Below, one piece after another: positions 23,828 to 33,821 of a stretch of 64,000 nucleotides of DNA. Position 1 is the stretch's first letter. Each line of letters begins with the position of its first letter. Source of the stretch: Streptomyces sclerotialus (GTDB lineage: Bacteria; Actinomycetota; Actinomycetes; Streptomycetales; Streptomycetaceae); contig JODX01000002.1 in the NCBI GenBank assembly GCA_000719105.1, forward strand, positions 1 through 64,000. Direction: 5' to 3'. The notes beneath the pieces are model-generated. The model was not told the origin of the DNA. It made no database searches and saw nothing but the letters and a program-made list of their open reading frames with translations. Position numbers and translations under genes: made by a program.

Positions 23828-24115
23828 CTACTTCGCGTCCTCCTCCGGAACCACCGGAACCTGCTTAATGGGCCGCAGCTTCAGCCACGCCAGGAAGAAC
23901 AGGCCGAGGGCGAGCATCGCCAGGCCCGTCCACAGGTTGATGTTGACGTCCTGGGCCTTCTTCAGGTCCTCGTCGGACGCGAAGACGCCGGCGATCGTGA
24001 CGATGACGCCGTAGACGGCGAACAGGCCGCCGATGATGCGCCGGATGTCGAAGAGGCGGGCGGCGGTCGCGGACTTCGTCTCCAGGTCGGAGACCTCGCG
24101 GTGCAGGTCTGACAT
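23828..24115 (-). CDS. Small two-helix membrane protein beside the symporter
   Basis: This 95-residue protein has a charged N-terminus (MSDLHREVSDLETKSATAARLFDIRR) followed by two hydrophobic segments (IIGGLFAVYGVIVTIAGVF and LWTGLAMLALGLFFLAWL). It lies 21 bases downstream of the SSS symporter and is likely co-transcribed. Small membrane proteins of this type commonly accompany sodium:solute symporters in actinobacteria and may be accessory subunits; that is an inference from context. Confidence 0.75.
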   Translation of the reverse strand: MSDLHREVSDLETKSATAARLFDIRRIIGGLFAVYGVIVTIAGVFASDEDLKKAQDVNINLWTGLAMLALGLFFLAWLKLRPIKQVPVVPEEDAK

Positions 24116-24136
24116 GGTCGTTGCCTCCGAGAAGGG

Positions 24137-25816
24137 TCAGAAGGAGTAGGGGATGTAGCAGAGGGCGGCGAGGACGACGGCGCCCCAGCCGAGCAGGGCC
24201 GGCCTGCGGTACCAGGCGTCGTCACCTTCCTCCGGCGCCTCCTCCATGCCCGGGGACCGCGAACCGTAGACCAGGCCCGCGAGCTCGGCCTCCGGCTTCG
24301 GGGCGGTGAACAGGGTGACCACGACCATGACCACCGCACCGGCGACGAAGCCGACGATGGCGGAGACGAAGTTGGCGCCCTGGTCGCTGGGGATGTCGAT
24401 GACACCCTGCTTGTAGATCCAGAAGTAGTTGACCATCGCGGCCGTGGTGCCCGCGACCAGACCCCAGACGCCGGACTTCATCGAGGCGCGCTTCCAGAAC
24501 ATGCCGATGATGAAGACGACGAACATCGGCACGTTGAAGAAGGAGAAGAGCGTCTGGAGGTAGCTCATGATGTTCGAGAAGCTCGACGCGATGAACGCCG
24601 TGCCGATCGAGGCGAGCACGCCGATCGCGGTGATGAGCCGCCCGAACTTCAGGTAGTACGCGTCGTCCTGGTCCTTCTTCACGTACTGCTGCCAGATGTC
24701 GGTCGTGAAGACGGTGTTGAAGGACGAGACGTTGGCGGCCATGCCCGCCATGAACGCGGCGAGCAGACCGGTGACCGCGATGCCGAGTACACCGTTGGGC
24801 AGCAGCTCCTGCATCAGGTACGGGATGGCGTCGTTGTACTGGAGGTCCGAGCCGGCGGTGCCGATCTTCGGGACGAGGACGGCGGCGACCAGGCCGGGGA
24901 TCATCACCGCGAAGACGATGAAGATCTTCGGGAAGGCGGCGATCAGCGGGGTGCGCTTCGCGGCGGAGAGGTTCTTCGCGGACAGGGCGCGCTGCACCTC
25001 GGCGAAGTTGGTGGTCCAGTAGCCGAAGCCGAGCACGAAGCCCAGGCCGAGGACGATGGTCAGCCAGTTCGCGCCGAGCGGGTTGGCGTCACCGATGCCG
25101 GTGCCGCCCCACGCCGACAGGAAGTTGTCGCCGTGGCTCTCGGAGAGCGAGTCGGTCAGGCCGTCCCAGCCACCGACCTTCTTCAGGCCGAGGATGGAGA
25201 GCGGGATGAGCGCGGCGAGGATCACGAAGAACTGCAGGACCTCGTTGTAGATCGCCGAGGACAGACCGCCGATGGTGATGTACGCGAGCACGAAGAAGCC
25301 CGCGACCACGATGGCCACCCACTGCGGCCAGCCCAGCAGCGCCTCGACGACGATCGCGAGCGCGTACAGGTTGACGCCCGCGATGAGGATGGCGGCGAAG
25401 GCGAACAGAACCGAACTCAGCAGATGCGCCGACTTGTCGAAGCGCTGCAGCAGGAACTCGGGGACCGAGCGGACCTTGGAGCCGTAGTAGAACGGCATCA
25501 TCACGAGGCCGAGGAAGACCATGGCCGGGATGGCGCCGATCCAGTACCAGTGGGTGACCGCGACGCCGTACTGCGCGCCGGTGGCCGCCATGCCCAGGAT
25601 CTCGGTCGCGCCCAGGTTGGCCGCCACGAAGGCGAGACCGGTGACCCAGGCGGGCAGCGAGCGCCCGGAGAGGAAGAAGTCCAGGCTGGTCTTCACCGAG
25701 CGGCGGGCGGCGAAGCCGATGCCCAGCACCACGACGAAGTAGATCGCCAGGATGGTGTAGTCGAGGGCGTTGGTGGGGAGCCGGAGTCCTTCGGCCAGAT
25801 ATGTGGGGGACTGCAT
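24137..25816 (-). CDS. Sodium:solute symporter, probable galactose uptake
   Basis: This 559-residue protein of the SSS family (SGLT type) has about 14 hydrophobic segments. Family landmarks are LDYTILAIYFVVVLGIGFAA, SLDFFLSGRSLPAWVTGLAF, ANLGATEILGMAATGAQYG and the later GFGYWTTNFAEVQRALSAKN. No signal peptide is expected. Substrate assignment rests on context: the gene diverges from galT-galE-galK with 256 bases between, including repeated operator-like motifs, so it most likely imports galactose or a related sugar with Na+. ATG at 25816. Confidence 0.88.
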   Translation of the reverse strand: MQSPTYLAEGLRLPTNALDYTILAIYFVVVLGIGFAARRSVKTSLDFFLSGRSLPAWVTGLAFVAANLGATEILGMAATGAQYGVAVTHWYWIGAIPAMVFLGLVMMPFYYGSKVRSVPEFLLQRFDKSAHLLSSVLFAFAAILIAGVNLYALAIVVEALLGWPQWVAIVVAGFFVLAYITIGGLSSAIYNEVLQFFVILAALIPLSILGLKKVGGWDGLTDSLSESHGDNFLSAWGGTGIGDANPLGANWLTIVLGLGFVLGFGYWTTNFAEVQRALSAKNLSAAKRTPLIAAFPKIFIVFAVMIPGLVAAVLVPKIGTAGSDLQYNDAIPYLMQELLPNGVLGIAVTGLLAAFMAGMAANVSSFNTVFTTDIWQQYVKKDQDDAYYLKFGRLITAIGVLASIGTAFIASSFSNIMSYLQTLFSFFNVPMFVVFIIGMFWKRASMKSGVWGLVAGTTAAMVNYFWIYKQGVIDIPSDQGANFVSAIVGFVAGAVVMVVVTLFTAPKPEAELAGLVYGSRSPGMEEAPEEGDDAWYRRPALLGWGAVVLAALCYIPYSF

Positions 25817-25889
25817 GCGTACTCGCTTCGTTGCGTGAACTGATCCGACCGGAATTTACGCTTCCAACTTCAAGAACTGAACAGTCCCG

Positions 25890-26050
25890 CTGGTGTTCTT
25901 TGTTTGATTGTGATCGAGCGGGATGGTTTGCCCCGTCTGCCCCCTGTCTCGGCACCCACACCCGCGCACACCCGCTCACGCCCGGCCCTCGCGCACGGGG
26001 ATTGACGTGACTGTTGCCTTGTGGTTTGTTATGTTGGATTGTGTTTGATG
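25890..26050. promoter_or_regulatory. Divergent gal control region with repeated TTTGAT/GATTGTG motifs
   Basis: On the plus strand TTTGTTTGATTGTGATCG (about 25895-25912) and GGATTGTGTTTGATGG (about 26035-26050) share GATTGTG and TGTTTGAT words. The repeats flank the start regions of the symporter and galT. Such direct repeats are typical operator units for DeoR-type sugar repressors in Streptomyces. A TTGACG at 26002-26007 could be the galT -35 element, with a weak -10 (TTGTTA) 18 bases on. Confidence 0.5.
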
Positions 26051-26072
26051 GGCGTGGCTGAGGAGTCCGACA

Positions 26073-27134
26073 GTGAAGAAGACCTCGACCCGGCTTGCCG
26101 ACGGTCGTGAGCTCGTCTACTACGACCTGTGCGACGACACGGTCCGCGACGCGGTGGACCGGCGCCCGCTGGAGCGGACGGTCACCACGTCCGAGGTGCG
26201 CCGCGACGCGCTGCTCGGCGACTCCGTCGCGATCGCCTCGCACCGCCAGGGCCGCACCTACCACCCCCCGGCCGACCAGTGCCCGCTCTGCCCCACGCAG
26301 GGCGACCGCCTCAGCGAGATCCCGGACTCCTCGTACGACGTGGCGGTCTTCGAGAACCGCTTCCCCTCCCTCGCCGGCGACTCCGGCCGCTGCGAGGTCG
26401 TCTGCTTCACCTCAAACCACGACGCGTCCTTCAAGGACCTCAACCAGGAGCAGGCGCGCCTGGTGCTGGACGCGTGGACCGACCGCACCGCCGAGCTGTC
26501 CCACCTCCCGGCCGTCGAGCAGGTGTTCTGCTTCGAGAACCGCGGCGCCGAGATCGGCGTGACCCTGGGCCACCCGCACGGGCAGATCTACGCCTACCCC
26601 TTCACCACCCCCCGTACGGCGCTGATGCTGCGCTCGCTCGCCGCGCACAAGGAGGCGACCGGCGGGGAGAACCTCTTCGACGCCGTACTGGAACGGGAAC
26701 TGGCCGACGAGCGGGTCGTCCTGGAGACCGAGCACTGGGTGGCCTTCGTCCCGTACGCGGCGCACTGGCCGTACGAGGTGCACCTCTACCCCCGCCGCCG
26801 GGTGCCGGACCTCCTGGCCCTCGACGAGGACGCACGCACAGAGTTCCCCAAGGTCTACCTGGAACTCTTGAAGCGCTTCGACCGGATCTTCGGCGAGGGT
26901 GAGGGGCCGACGCCGTACATCGCGGCCTGGCACCAGGCACCCTTCGGCGCCCTGGAGGAGTTCGACGGCGTGGTCCGCGAGGACTTCGCGCTCCACCTCG
27001 AGCTTTTCACCATCCGCCGCACTTCCGGCAAGCTGAAGTTTCTCGCGGGTTCCGAGTCCGGCATGAACGTGTTCATCAACGACGTGCCGCCGGAGCGCGC
27101 GGCCGAGCGACTGCGAGAGGTAGCGAGTTCATGA
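26073..27134 (+). CDS. galT: Galactose-1-phosphate uridylyltransferase
   Basis: This 353-residue HIT-superfamily enzyme of the Leloir pathway exchanges UDP between UDP-glucose and galactose-1-phosphate. Seen features: zinc-type [10 protein letters not shown] near residue 70, [13 protein letters not shown], and the catalytic region [16 protein letters not shown] with the HPH nucleophile motif near 170. [17 protein letters not shown] and AWHQAPFG follow. GTG at 26073 with GAGGAG upstream. Its stop overlaps galE by ATGA. Confidence 0.96.
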   Translation: MKKTSTRLADGRELVYYDLCDDTVRDAVDRRPLERTVTTSEVRRDALLGDSVAIASHRQGRTYHPPADQCPLCPTQGDRLSEIPDSSYDVAVFENRFPSLAGDSGRCEVVCFTSNHDASFKDLNQEQARLVLDAWTDRTAELSHLPAVEQVFCFENRGAEIGVTLGHPHGQIYAYPFTTPRTALMLRSLAAHKEATGGENLFDAVLERELADERVVLETEHWVAFVPYAAHWPYEVHLYPRRRVPDLLALDEDARTEFPKVYLELLKRFDRIFGEGEGPTPYIAAWHQAPFGALEEFDGVVREDFALHLELFTIRRTSGKLKFLAGSESGMNVFINDVPPERAAERLREVASS

Positions 27135-28093
27135 GCGGTAAGTACCTGGTCACGGGTGGCGCGGGGTACGTCGGCAGCGTGGTCGCCCAGCACCTGCTGG
27201 AGGCCGGCCACGAGGTCGTCGTCCTGGACAACCTCTCGACCGGCTTCCGCGAGGGCGTCCCGGCGGGAGCGGCCTTCATCGAGGGCGACATCCGCGACGC
27301 CGCCAAGTGGCTGGACGCCTCCTTCGACGCCGTCCTGCACTTCGCCGCGTTCTCGCAGGTCGGCGAGTCGGTGGTGAAGCCCGAGAAGTACTGGGACAAC
27401 AACGTCGGCGGCACGATGGCGCTGCTCACCGCCATGCGCGAGGCGGGCGTGCGCAAGCTGGTCTTCTCCTCCACGGCCGCCACGTACGGCGAGCCGGAGG
27501 AGTCCCCGATCGTCGAGACCGCCGCGACCCGTCCCACCAGCCCGTACGGCGCCTCGAAGCTCGCCGTCGACCACATGATCACCGGCGAGGCGGCCGCGCA
27601 CGGCCTGGGCGCGGTGTCGCTCCGCTACTTCAACGTGGCGGGCGCGTACGGCGACTGCGGTGAGCGCCACGACCCCGAGTCCCACCTCATCCCGCTGGTC
27701 CTCCAGGTCGCCCAGGGCAGGCGCGAGGCGATCTCGGTCTACGGCGACGACTACCCGACGCCGGACGGCACCTGCGTCCGCGACTACATCCACGTCGCGG
27801 ACCTGGCCGAGGCCCACCTCCTCGCCCTGGACGCCGCCGAGCCGGGCAACCACCTCATCTGCAACCTCGGCAACGGCAACGGCTTCTCCGTCCGCGAGGT
27901 CATCGAGACGGTGCGCCAGGTGACCGGCCACCCGATCCCGGAGGTCGTGGCCCCGCGCCGCGGCGGCGACCCGGCGGTCCTGGTCGCCTCGGCGGCCACG
28001 GCCCGCGAGAAGCTGGGCTGGAACCCGTCCCGGGCGGACCTGGCGGAGATCGTCGCGGACGCCTGGGCGTTCACCCAGCGGCGCGCGCAGTAA
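27131..28093 (+). CDS. galE: UDP-glucose 4-epimerase
   Basis: This 320-residue extended SDR enzyme interconverts UDP-galactose and UDP-glucose. The NAD fold is [19 protein letters not shown] at the N-terminus. The catalytic Ser/Tyr/Lys set is in [13 protein letters not shown] and [13 protein letters not shown], followed by [12 protein letters not shown]. Length matches family members. Start overlaps galT by 4 bases, so translation is coupled; galK follows after 60 bases. Confidence 0.96.
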   Translation: MSGKYLVTGGAGYVGSVVAQHLLEAGHEVVVLDNLSTGFREGVPAGAAFIEGDIRDAAKWLDASFDAVLHFAAFSQVGESVVKPEKYWDNNVGGTMALLTAMREAGVRKLVFSSTAATYGEPEESPIVETAATRPTSPYGASKLAVDHMITGEAAAHGLGAVSLRYFNVAGAYGDCGERHDPESHLIPLVLQVAQGRREAISVYGDDYPTPDGTCVRDYIHVADLAEAHLLALDAAEPGNHLICNLGNGNGFSVREVIETVRQVTGHPIPEVVAPRRGGDPAVLVASAATAREKLGWNPSRADLAEIVADAWAFTQRRAQ

Positions 28094-28153
28094 CAAGTAA
28101 CTTGAGGGCCCACACGGTTGTGCAGGCCCGGTACGGAAGGTCAGGGGTCAGGG

Positions 28154-29335
<1,182 letters not shown>

Positions 29336-29355
29336 GCTGACCCGAGCCGTCGGTT

Positions 29356-29388
29356 GCGGCCCGCGCGAGCATCGGCTCGGCGGGCCGC
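29356..29388 (+). terminator. Terminator hairpin after galK
   Basis: GCGGCCCGC pairs with GCGGGCCGC, with an inner CGAGC/GCTCG extension around an ATCG loop, 20 bases past the galK stop and ahead of a convergent gene. Confidence 0.8.
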
Positions 29389-29419
29389 ACTGCTGTCCGC
29401 CGACGGAGGCACAGGGTGC

Positions 29420-29680
29420 TCACGGACGACGGTTCGCCCGCCTGCGCACGTGGTGCCGGTACGACGCTGCCGCCAGCAGGCCGATCCCCGCGAGGCCGAC
29501 TGCGAGAGTCACCCACTCGGGCAAGTGGGCCGCCCGCAAGAGGCCCGCGACACCGAAGCTGGTGTCCCACCCGGCCTCCGTGACGGCGGAGCCGAACCCC
29601 TGGACGACCAGGATGGCGCCGAAGAGCCACAGCAGCCCCTGACCCGTGCTCTTGCCCGACTTTTTGAGCTGCTCCGTCAT
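29420..29680 (-). CDS. Small two-helix membrane protein divergent from TetR
   Basis: This 86-residue protein has a polar N-terminus (MTEQLKKSGKSTG) and two hydrophobic segments (GLLWLFGAILVVQGFGSAV and WVTLAVGLAGIGLLAAASY), ending in a basic tail. No family is recognised. The ATG at 29680 follows a GGGAGGGA-type ribosome binding site on the minus strand; longer in-frame starts extend into the operator region. It is transcribed away from the TetR gene and is the likely target of that regulator. Confidence 0.7.
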   Translation of the reverse strand: MTEQLKKSGKSTGQGLLWLFGAILVVQGFGSAVTEAGWDTSFGVAGLLRAAHLPEWVTLAVGLAGIGLLAAASYRHHVRRRANRRP

Positions 29681-29714
29681 GACGACCGGTCCCTCCCGTT
29701 GCGCGCGCTTTTTC

Positions 29715-29766
29715 GATGCGATCGCATCACATCGTGCAGCGTCCTGGGATATGATGCAAGTGCATC
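29715..29766. promoter_or_regulatory. Pair of TetR-type operators
   Basis: Two related palindromes lie between the divergent genes: GATGCGATCGCATC (29715-29728, perfect) and GATGCAAGTGCATC (29753-29766, 6-bp arms around AG). The 38-base spacing and shared GATGCN2-4GCATC form suit cooperative binding by the TetR protein encoded 27 bases further on. Confidence 0.75.
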
Positions 29767-29792
29767 GGATCGCGGGAAGGGATGGGGGGACC

Positions 29793-30407
29793 GTGCCCAA
29801 GCAGGTCGACTACGAGGAACGGCGCCTCCGGATAGCCGAAGCGGTCTGCGCCCTGATCGCGCGTTCCGGCATGGAGGCCGTCAGCCTGCGCGACGTCGCC
29901 GCCGAGGCGAACGTGTCCATGGGTGCCGTCCAGCGGTGCTTCCGCACCAAGGAGGACATGCTGCTCTTCGCGCTGGAGCACATCTCCCGGCGCGTCAGTG
30001 AACGAGCCGGCCGGCGCATCGCCGAGGCGTCGGCCCACCAGGCCGCATCCACCCTCCTGTCCCACACCCTCGCCGAACTCGCCCTGCTGGACGAGGAGTC
30101 GAGGACACAGGCACACGTCTGGACGGCCTTCGCCACCCGCGCCACCGCGAGCCAGAAGCTGGCCACCGTCCTGCACGACACGTACACCAAGCTCCACGAC
30201 CTCGTCGCATGGCTCATCCGCTACGGCCAGGACACCCGCGAGATCCCCGGGCACCTCGACCCCGATCACGAGGCGCGCTCGCTCCTCGCCCTCGCCGACG
30301 GCCTGACGGTCCAAGTCCTCGCGGGCCATCACGGACCGGCCGTGGCACGTGCCGTCCTCCAGCGCCACATCGACCGTTTGCTGGGAAGCGCGTCCGGCGC
30401 GCACTGA
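29793..30407 (+). CDS. TetR family transcriptional regulator
   Basis: This 204-residue protein has an N-terminal TetR helix-turn-helix: RIAEAVCALIARSGMEAVSLRDVAAEANVSMGAVQRCFRTKEDML (about residues 12-56). The C-terminal ligand-binding half (TAFATRATASQKLATVL, then HEARSLLALADGLTVQVL) matches the BetI-like TetR_C_6 type. GTG at 29793 follows GGGGGA. Two palindromes just upstream are probable operators for autoregulation and control of the divergent membrane protein. Confidence 0.92.
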   Translation: MPKQVDYEERRLRIAEAVCALIARSGMEAVSLRDVAAEANVSMGAVQRCFRTKEDMLLFALEHISRRVSERAGRRIAEASAHQAASTLLSHTLAELALLDEESRTQAHVWTAFATRATASQKLATVLHDTYTKLHDLVAWLIRYGQDTREIPGHLDPDHEARSLLALADGLTVQVLAGHHGPAVARAVLQRHIDRLLGSASGAH

Positions 30408-30458
30408 CGGGAGCTTCGGCCGACGTCTCACCCGATCAGAAGGGCAAGGGAACAGGCC

Positions 30459-31070
30459 ATGAACAAGGACTGTCACGACCAGGTCCAGCCACACCTCCAG
30501 ACCGGAGAACGGCTGGTCGCGGCCTGTATGTGCGAGACGGCGCCCGGGGTGCCGGAACGGCCGGCCTGGTTGCGGCAGCCGCCTCGGGAATCCGAACTGG
30601 AGCGCCGGATCAAGTCCCGTCTCCCAGGCGTCGTACGCAGGTTCCTGCAGCCGGGCGAACCAGCGTCCGTGGGCCGGTTGGAGCGAAGAATGGAACGCCT
30701 CGAACAAGCGAAAGACGATGCTCTCGGGCGGGCCGTTCATGGCAGGGGAATGGGCGGCGATTGGGAAAGCCAGGCCGGCCGATTCCTGGTGGCGCACTAC
30801 ACTGCGGCGCCCGCCTCAAGACTGGTGGTCGCGTTCACCGACTACAGGGTGCTGGTACTGGCGAACCGCGCGAGCCTCTGGCGGATCAGTGAGTTGTTCG
30901 AGCCGCAGTGGGAGGCCCCACGGTCCGCCGTCCACGGCGTCCGCGCGAACCCCAGGGGCATACTGCAGCGAGGACGTTTCGAGCTCGTGTTCGCGGACGG
31001 GTCGTGGATCGCCTTGGTCGCGTCCGTACCGACGCATGCCGAGCCGTTCGCCGCGCAAGTAGGTGGCTGA
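30459..31070 (+). CDS. Hypothetical protein with a PH-like C-terminal domain
   Basis: This 203-residue protein was not assigned to a named family. The N-terminal part is polar with a basic helix (ELERRIKSRLPGVVRRFL). The C-terminal third (SRLVVAFTDYRVLVLANR...SAVHGVRANPRGILQRGRFELVFADGSWIALVA) has the strand pattern of bacterial PH-like domains. Starts with ATG 30459 after AAGGG, 51 bases past the TetR stop. A second small gene follows closely and may be co-transcribed. Confidence 0.65.
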   Translation: MNKDCHDQVQPHLQTGERLVAACMCETAPGVPERPAWLRQPPRESELERRIKSRLPGVVRRFLQPGEPASVGRLERRMERLEQAKDDALGRAVHGRGMGGDWESQAGRFLVAHYTAAPASRLVVAFTDYRVLVLANRASLWRISELFEPQWEAPRSAVHGVRANPRGILQRGRFELVFADGSWIALVASVPTHAEPFAAQVGG

Positions 31071-31078
31071 AGCGAGTG

Positions 31079-31315
31079 ATGATGGCTGCGATCGTGTACT
31101 TCAGGAAGATCTCCGAGGACCCCGAGGTCGTCAGCTACTCATTCGGCGGAGATCCGGCGGAGATGACCCGGCGGCTGGCGGTGGTCAAGCAGGACCGCAA
31201 GTCCGACCCGGACGACGGGAACATCGACTACACGTTCCTCAAGGCATCGCGCAGAATCAACTCGATGTTCGAGGAGTCGAATCAGTGGCCGGAACGGGGC
31301 ATGAGCGTCAGCTGA
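31079..31315 (+). CDS. Small conserved-looking hypothetical protein
   Basis: This 78-residue protein (MMAAIVYFRKISEDPEVVSY, then GGDPAEMTRRLAVVKQ, then DYTFLKASRRINSM) appears folded and mixed alpha/beta. No family was recognised. ATG at 31079 (or GTG at 31076) lies 8 bases after the preceding gene, suggesting an operon of two. Confidence 0.6.
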   Translation: MMAAIVYFRKISEDPEVVSYSFGGDPAEMTRRLAVVKQDRKSDPDDGNIDYTFLKASRRINSMFEESNQWPERGMSVS

Positions 31316-31360
31316 TCAAGCCTCTGAGGAGCCGCGGGGTACGGCTGGTTCGGTGACTTA

Positions 31361-31615
31361 CTAGCCGTGGTAGGTGAGCTGGACGACGTAGACGCGTTCG
31401 TCGCGCACCACTGTCTGGTACCTGAACATCCCGCCGTGCACGCTGACGTCGCGTCCCTTCGGGTCGCCTCCGTCATGGGCCCGGCCGTGTACGTACCGTG
31501 CCTCAGCCGCCCTGACCAGCTCGGCCGCCTTGTGTTCCACCTCGGCGAGAAATGCTGGTGGAAGTGTTGGGGCGCTGTCCTCCGCACCGAAGGCGTATTC
31601 CCAGGCCCAGCTCAA
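31361..31615 (-). CDS. RelE-like small protein, possible toxin
   Basis: This 84-residue protein starts at TTG 31615, overlapping the stop of the upstream DUF6247 gene (TTGA). The body (FLAEVEHKAAELVRAAEARYV) is a helix pair, followed by strands GRDVSVHGGMFRYQTVVRDERVYVVQLTY. These resemble the last strands of RelE/ParE-fold toxins or DUF families paired with DUF6247. The overlap with an antitoxin-like gene supports a toxin-antitoxin role, but key catalytic residues cannot be named. Confidence 0.55.
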   Translation of the reverse strand: MSWAWEYAFGAEDSAPTLPPAFLAEVEHKAAELVRAAEARYVHGRAHDGGDPKGRDVSVHGGMFRYQTVVRDERVYVVQLTYHG

Positions 31616-31959
31616 CCGCGTACTGCCTTCATGGCCTCGTCCAGGACGAGGCTCAGCTCCCGCAGGGCTTCCTTGGCGATGGCTGCGTCCTCGTGTTCCA
31701 GGTTGCTCTGGGCACGGGCATAGCGGGCGGCGAGGTCCGGGCGGCGGGCGATCTCGATGTCCCGGGCCCACATCAGGACCCAGCTCCGCACCGGGCTGAA
31801 GGACTGCCACTCCACGGCCTTGGCGAAGGCCTCCTCCTTGGTCCGCCGCATCTCCGGCAAGCGGTCGGGATCGACCACCGCGAGGGCGGCCCGCAGGGCG
31901 TCCGGTGTCTGCTCGGGGCGGGGCACCAGCTCGTGTCCGTATTCGGCCTGCGTGCTCAT
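31612..31959 (-). CDS. DUF6247-like protein, possible antitoxin
   Basis: This 115-residue protein carries TPDALRAALAVVDPDRLPEMRRTKEEAFAKA and a long helical C-terminus (ARYARAQSNLEHEDAAIAKEAL). This pattern is typical of a small Streptomyces family (DUF6247) found upstream of RelE-like genes. ATG at 31959 follows GGGAGGAC on the minus strand. Its stop overlaps the following gene by 4 bases, so the pair is coupled. The antitoxin role is inferred from layout. Confidence 0.6.
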   Translation of the reverse strand: MSTQAEYGHELVPRPEQTPDALRAALAVVDPDRLPEMRRTKEEAFAKAVEWQSFSPVRSWVLMWARDIEIARRPDLAARYARAQSNLEHEDAAIAKEALRELSLVLDEAMKAVRG

Positions 31960-32047
31960 GGTGTCCTCCCGGGAGTGCCCTGGCCAGGGTAGTCGGCCGG
32001 GACGGCCAGGGAGCCGAAGAGTGCACATCGGTGTGTGTTTCTCCTGG

Positions 32048-33010
32048 TCAACAGGGGCTTGAGGGCACGAGCACGGGCGGAAGGTCCGGCGACGCTGCTG
32101 CGCGGCAGTCGCGGCACAGGCCGGGTTCGGGGGCCCGGAAGCCACGGTCACAGTGGTCGCAGTTCTGCATGCGGTGCGGTACGGGTGCGGGCTCTGCGGC
32201 CGGTGCGCGGAATGGCGGCGGGGGCGGCAGCTGCGCGGTGAGGCGGTGGGCGAGGAGGGCGGCGGGGCGGCGTACTCCTTCGGGTGGGAGGTCCGTGGTG
32301 AGGGCGTGGCGTACGGCGGCGGGGGTCACGTCGCGTTCCAGCCAGGCGGCGACACCGGGAGCGAGGTGGCCGGTGTCGCAGGCGGAGAGGAGGAGGCGGG
32401 GGTCGTGGCGGCGCAGGCCGGACAGGAGGTCGGTGGCCTGTTGAAGGAGGGTGGGGGAGGAGTAGGCGGGCTGCGGAACGGGCGGCAGGGGGTGCTTCTT
32501 GCGAGGTTCGCGTGGCTTGCTGCTCAGCTGATGTTTCTCGGGCGCCACGTCATCCGGCATGGGCGGAGCAGCGGCAGGCTCAGGGTGCCGCGGTGCCCTC
32601 GGCTGGTTGCAGGAGATCGTGCGGGTCACGATGCGGCCGGCGGGGGTGCGCTCGCGTTCGCGGCGCAGGTAGCCGTGGGCTTCCAGTTCGCGCAGGGCGG
32701 CGGCGATACGGGTCGTGCCCTCCGGGAAGCGGCTCGCCAGGGTCTTGATGTCGACGCGGGCGCCACTGGGGAGGGACTGGATGTGGACGGCGAGTCCGAT
32801 GGCCAGCCCGGACAGCTTCGGGTGCTGGGCGAGGTGGTTGCCGATCACGGTGAACCGGGAGGCGTGGCGGGTGTTCTCGTGGGTCACGCCGGGCGGCCGG
32901 TGGGCGGCGGAGGGGCGCACGCGGAGCTGTGAGCTCGCCCGGTAGTGGGGTTCGTTGCCGCCAACGGCGGACTGGGCGTGCGAGGGCACGCTAGGGTTTT
33001 GGATACCCAT
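32048..33010 (-). CDS. Helix-turn-helix protein with C-terminal zinc ribbon
   Basis: This 320-residue protein has a winged-helix-like N-terminal domain: LSGLAIGLAVHIQSLPSGARVDIKTLASRFPEGTTRIAAALRELEAHGYLRRERE (about residues 65-120). A Pro-rich linker follows, then a helical region (LLQQATDLLSGLRRHDPRLLLSA...PAAVRHALTTDLPPEGVRRPAALLAHRL) and a zinc-ribbon end (NCDHCDRGFRAPEPGLCRDCR). Proteins of this layout recur in Streptomyces genomes as MarR-like regulators of unknown target. The start could be downstream of the chosen ATG. Confidence 0.75.
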   Translation of the reverse strand: MGIQNPSVPSHAQSAVGGNEPHYRASSQLRVRPSAAHRPPGVTHENTRHASRFTVIGNHLAQHPKLSGLAIGLAVHIQSLPSGARVDIKTLASRFPEGTTRIAAALRELEAHGYLRRERERTPAGRIVTRTISCNQPRAPRHPEPAAAPPMPDDVAPEKHQLSSKPREPRKKHPLPPVPQPAYSSPTLLQQATDLLSGLRRHDPRLLLSACDTGHLAPGVAAWLERDVTPAAVRHALTTDLPPEGVRRPAALLAHRLTAQLPPPPPFRAPAAEPAPVPHRMQNCDHCDRGFRAPEPGLCRDCRAAASPDLPPVLVPSSPC

Positions 33011-33213
33011 GGGGAAGCGTCTTCTTCCTCGTGGTCAGGCCCTCGATCGGGATTGTGAGTCCCGGCCGGGGGCCGATGCATGTCTGCGGTTGTCTCGGCT
33101 GAGCGTAGGGGTGTCGGGGGCCGCAAAAGCCAGCTGATGCGGGGATGTTCACCCGCCCGAGTGAGTGCGACCTACGGGCGGGAGGGGTGGGGCTTGGTGG
33201 GGTTCCTTTCCCC

Positions 33214-33669
33214 TCACGTTCCTTGGAGAAAGGCGCCGACGTCACCGGAGCATGAAGAGATGGAATCCGGTGCCTGAGTGCGCAGTTCCGCCCAGACGGT
33301 CTTGTGCGGGGAGCGACCTTCCGCCACTCCCCAGCGGTGCGCCAGTGCCTCCACGAGCAGCAGGCCACGGCCGGACTCGGCGCCGGTGGCCGGTTGCCGG
33401 AGTCGGGGAAGTCGTTCGGCGCGGGTGTCGGTGACCTCGATGCGGAGCGTCCCGCCGATCACGTAGAGCGTGAGACGGAAGTCCCGCCCCGGGACGCGTC
33501 CGTGCGTGGCGGCGTTGGCCGCCAGCTCGGCCACGATGTGCTGCGCGGCCTCGGACGGGAGTTCCCAGCGGCGCAGTTGTTCGTCTGCGAGCAGGCGGGC
33601 GAGGCGTGCGCCATGGGGTGTGGACGGCAGCCGCACGCTGTAGTTCGGGAAGTCGCTTTCCTGATTCAC
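33214..33669 (-). CDS. RsbW-like ATP-binding protein (HATPase)
   Basis: This 151-residue GHKL-fold protein has N-box VAELAANAATHG and G-box GAESGRGLLLVEALAHRWG, with VIGGTLRIEVTDTRAERLP between. It lies divergent from an XRE-DUF397 operon, the same layout as the module at 20.5-22.5 kb. It may act as an anti-sigma factor or serine kinase; no sigma factor gene is adjacent. Confidence 0.85.
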   Translation of the reverse strand: MNQESDFPNYSVRLPSTPHGARLARLLADEQLRRWELPSEAAQHIVAELAANAATHGRVPGRDFRLTLYVIGGTLRIEVTDTRAERLPRLRQPATGAESGRGLLLVEALAHRWGVAEGRSPHKTVWAELRTQAPDSISSCSGDVGAFLQGT

Positions 33670-33731
33670 GTCACTCAGCGTGGCTGCCTGTGCGTACCGT
33701 GACGAGTAATTGGGCGGGTGCGTACGGTCAC

Positions 33732-33766
33732 TGTCCGGGGCTTGTCCGGTGCTGTCCGGGCTGTCG
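33732..33766. promoter_or_regulatory. Helically phased TGTCCGG direct repeats
   Basis: TGTCCGG occurs three times at 33732, 33743 and 33753 (11 and 10 bases apart), followed by a partial TGTCGGG. The array lies between the divergent ATPase and XRE genes and could be an operator read from one face of the helix. Confidence 0.45.
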
Positions 33767-33821
33767 GGACGGTTCGTACGGGTGGGGCGTCGCGATACGG
33801 CGCGGGACGGCGGAGGGACGC

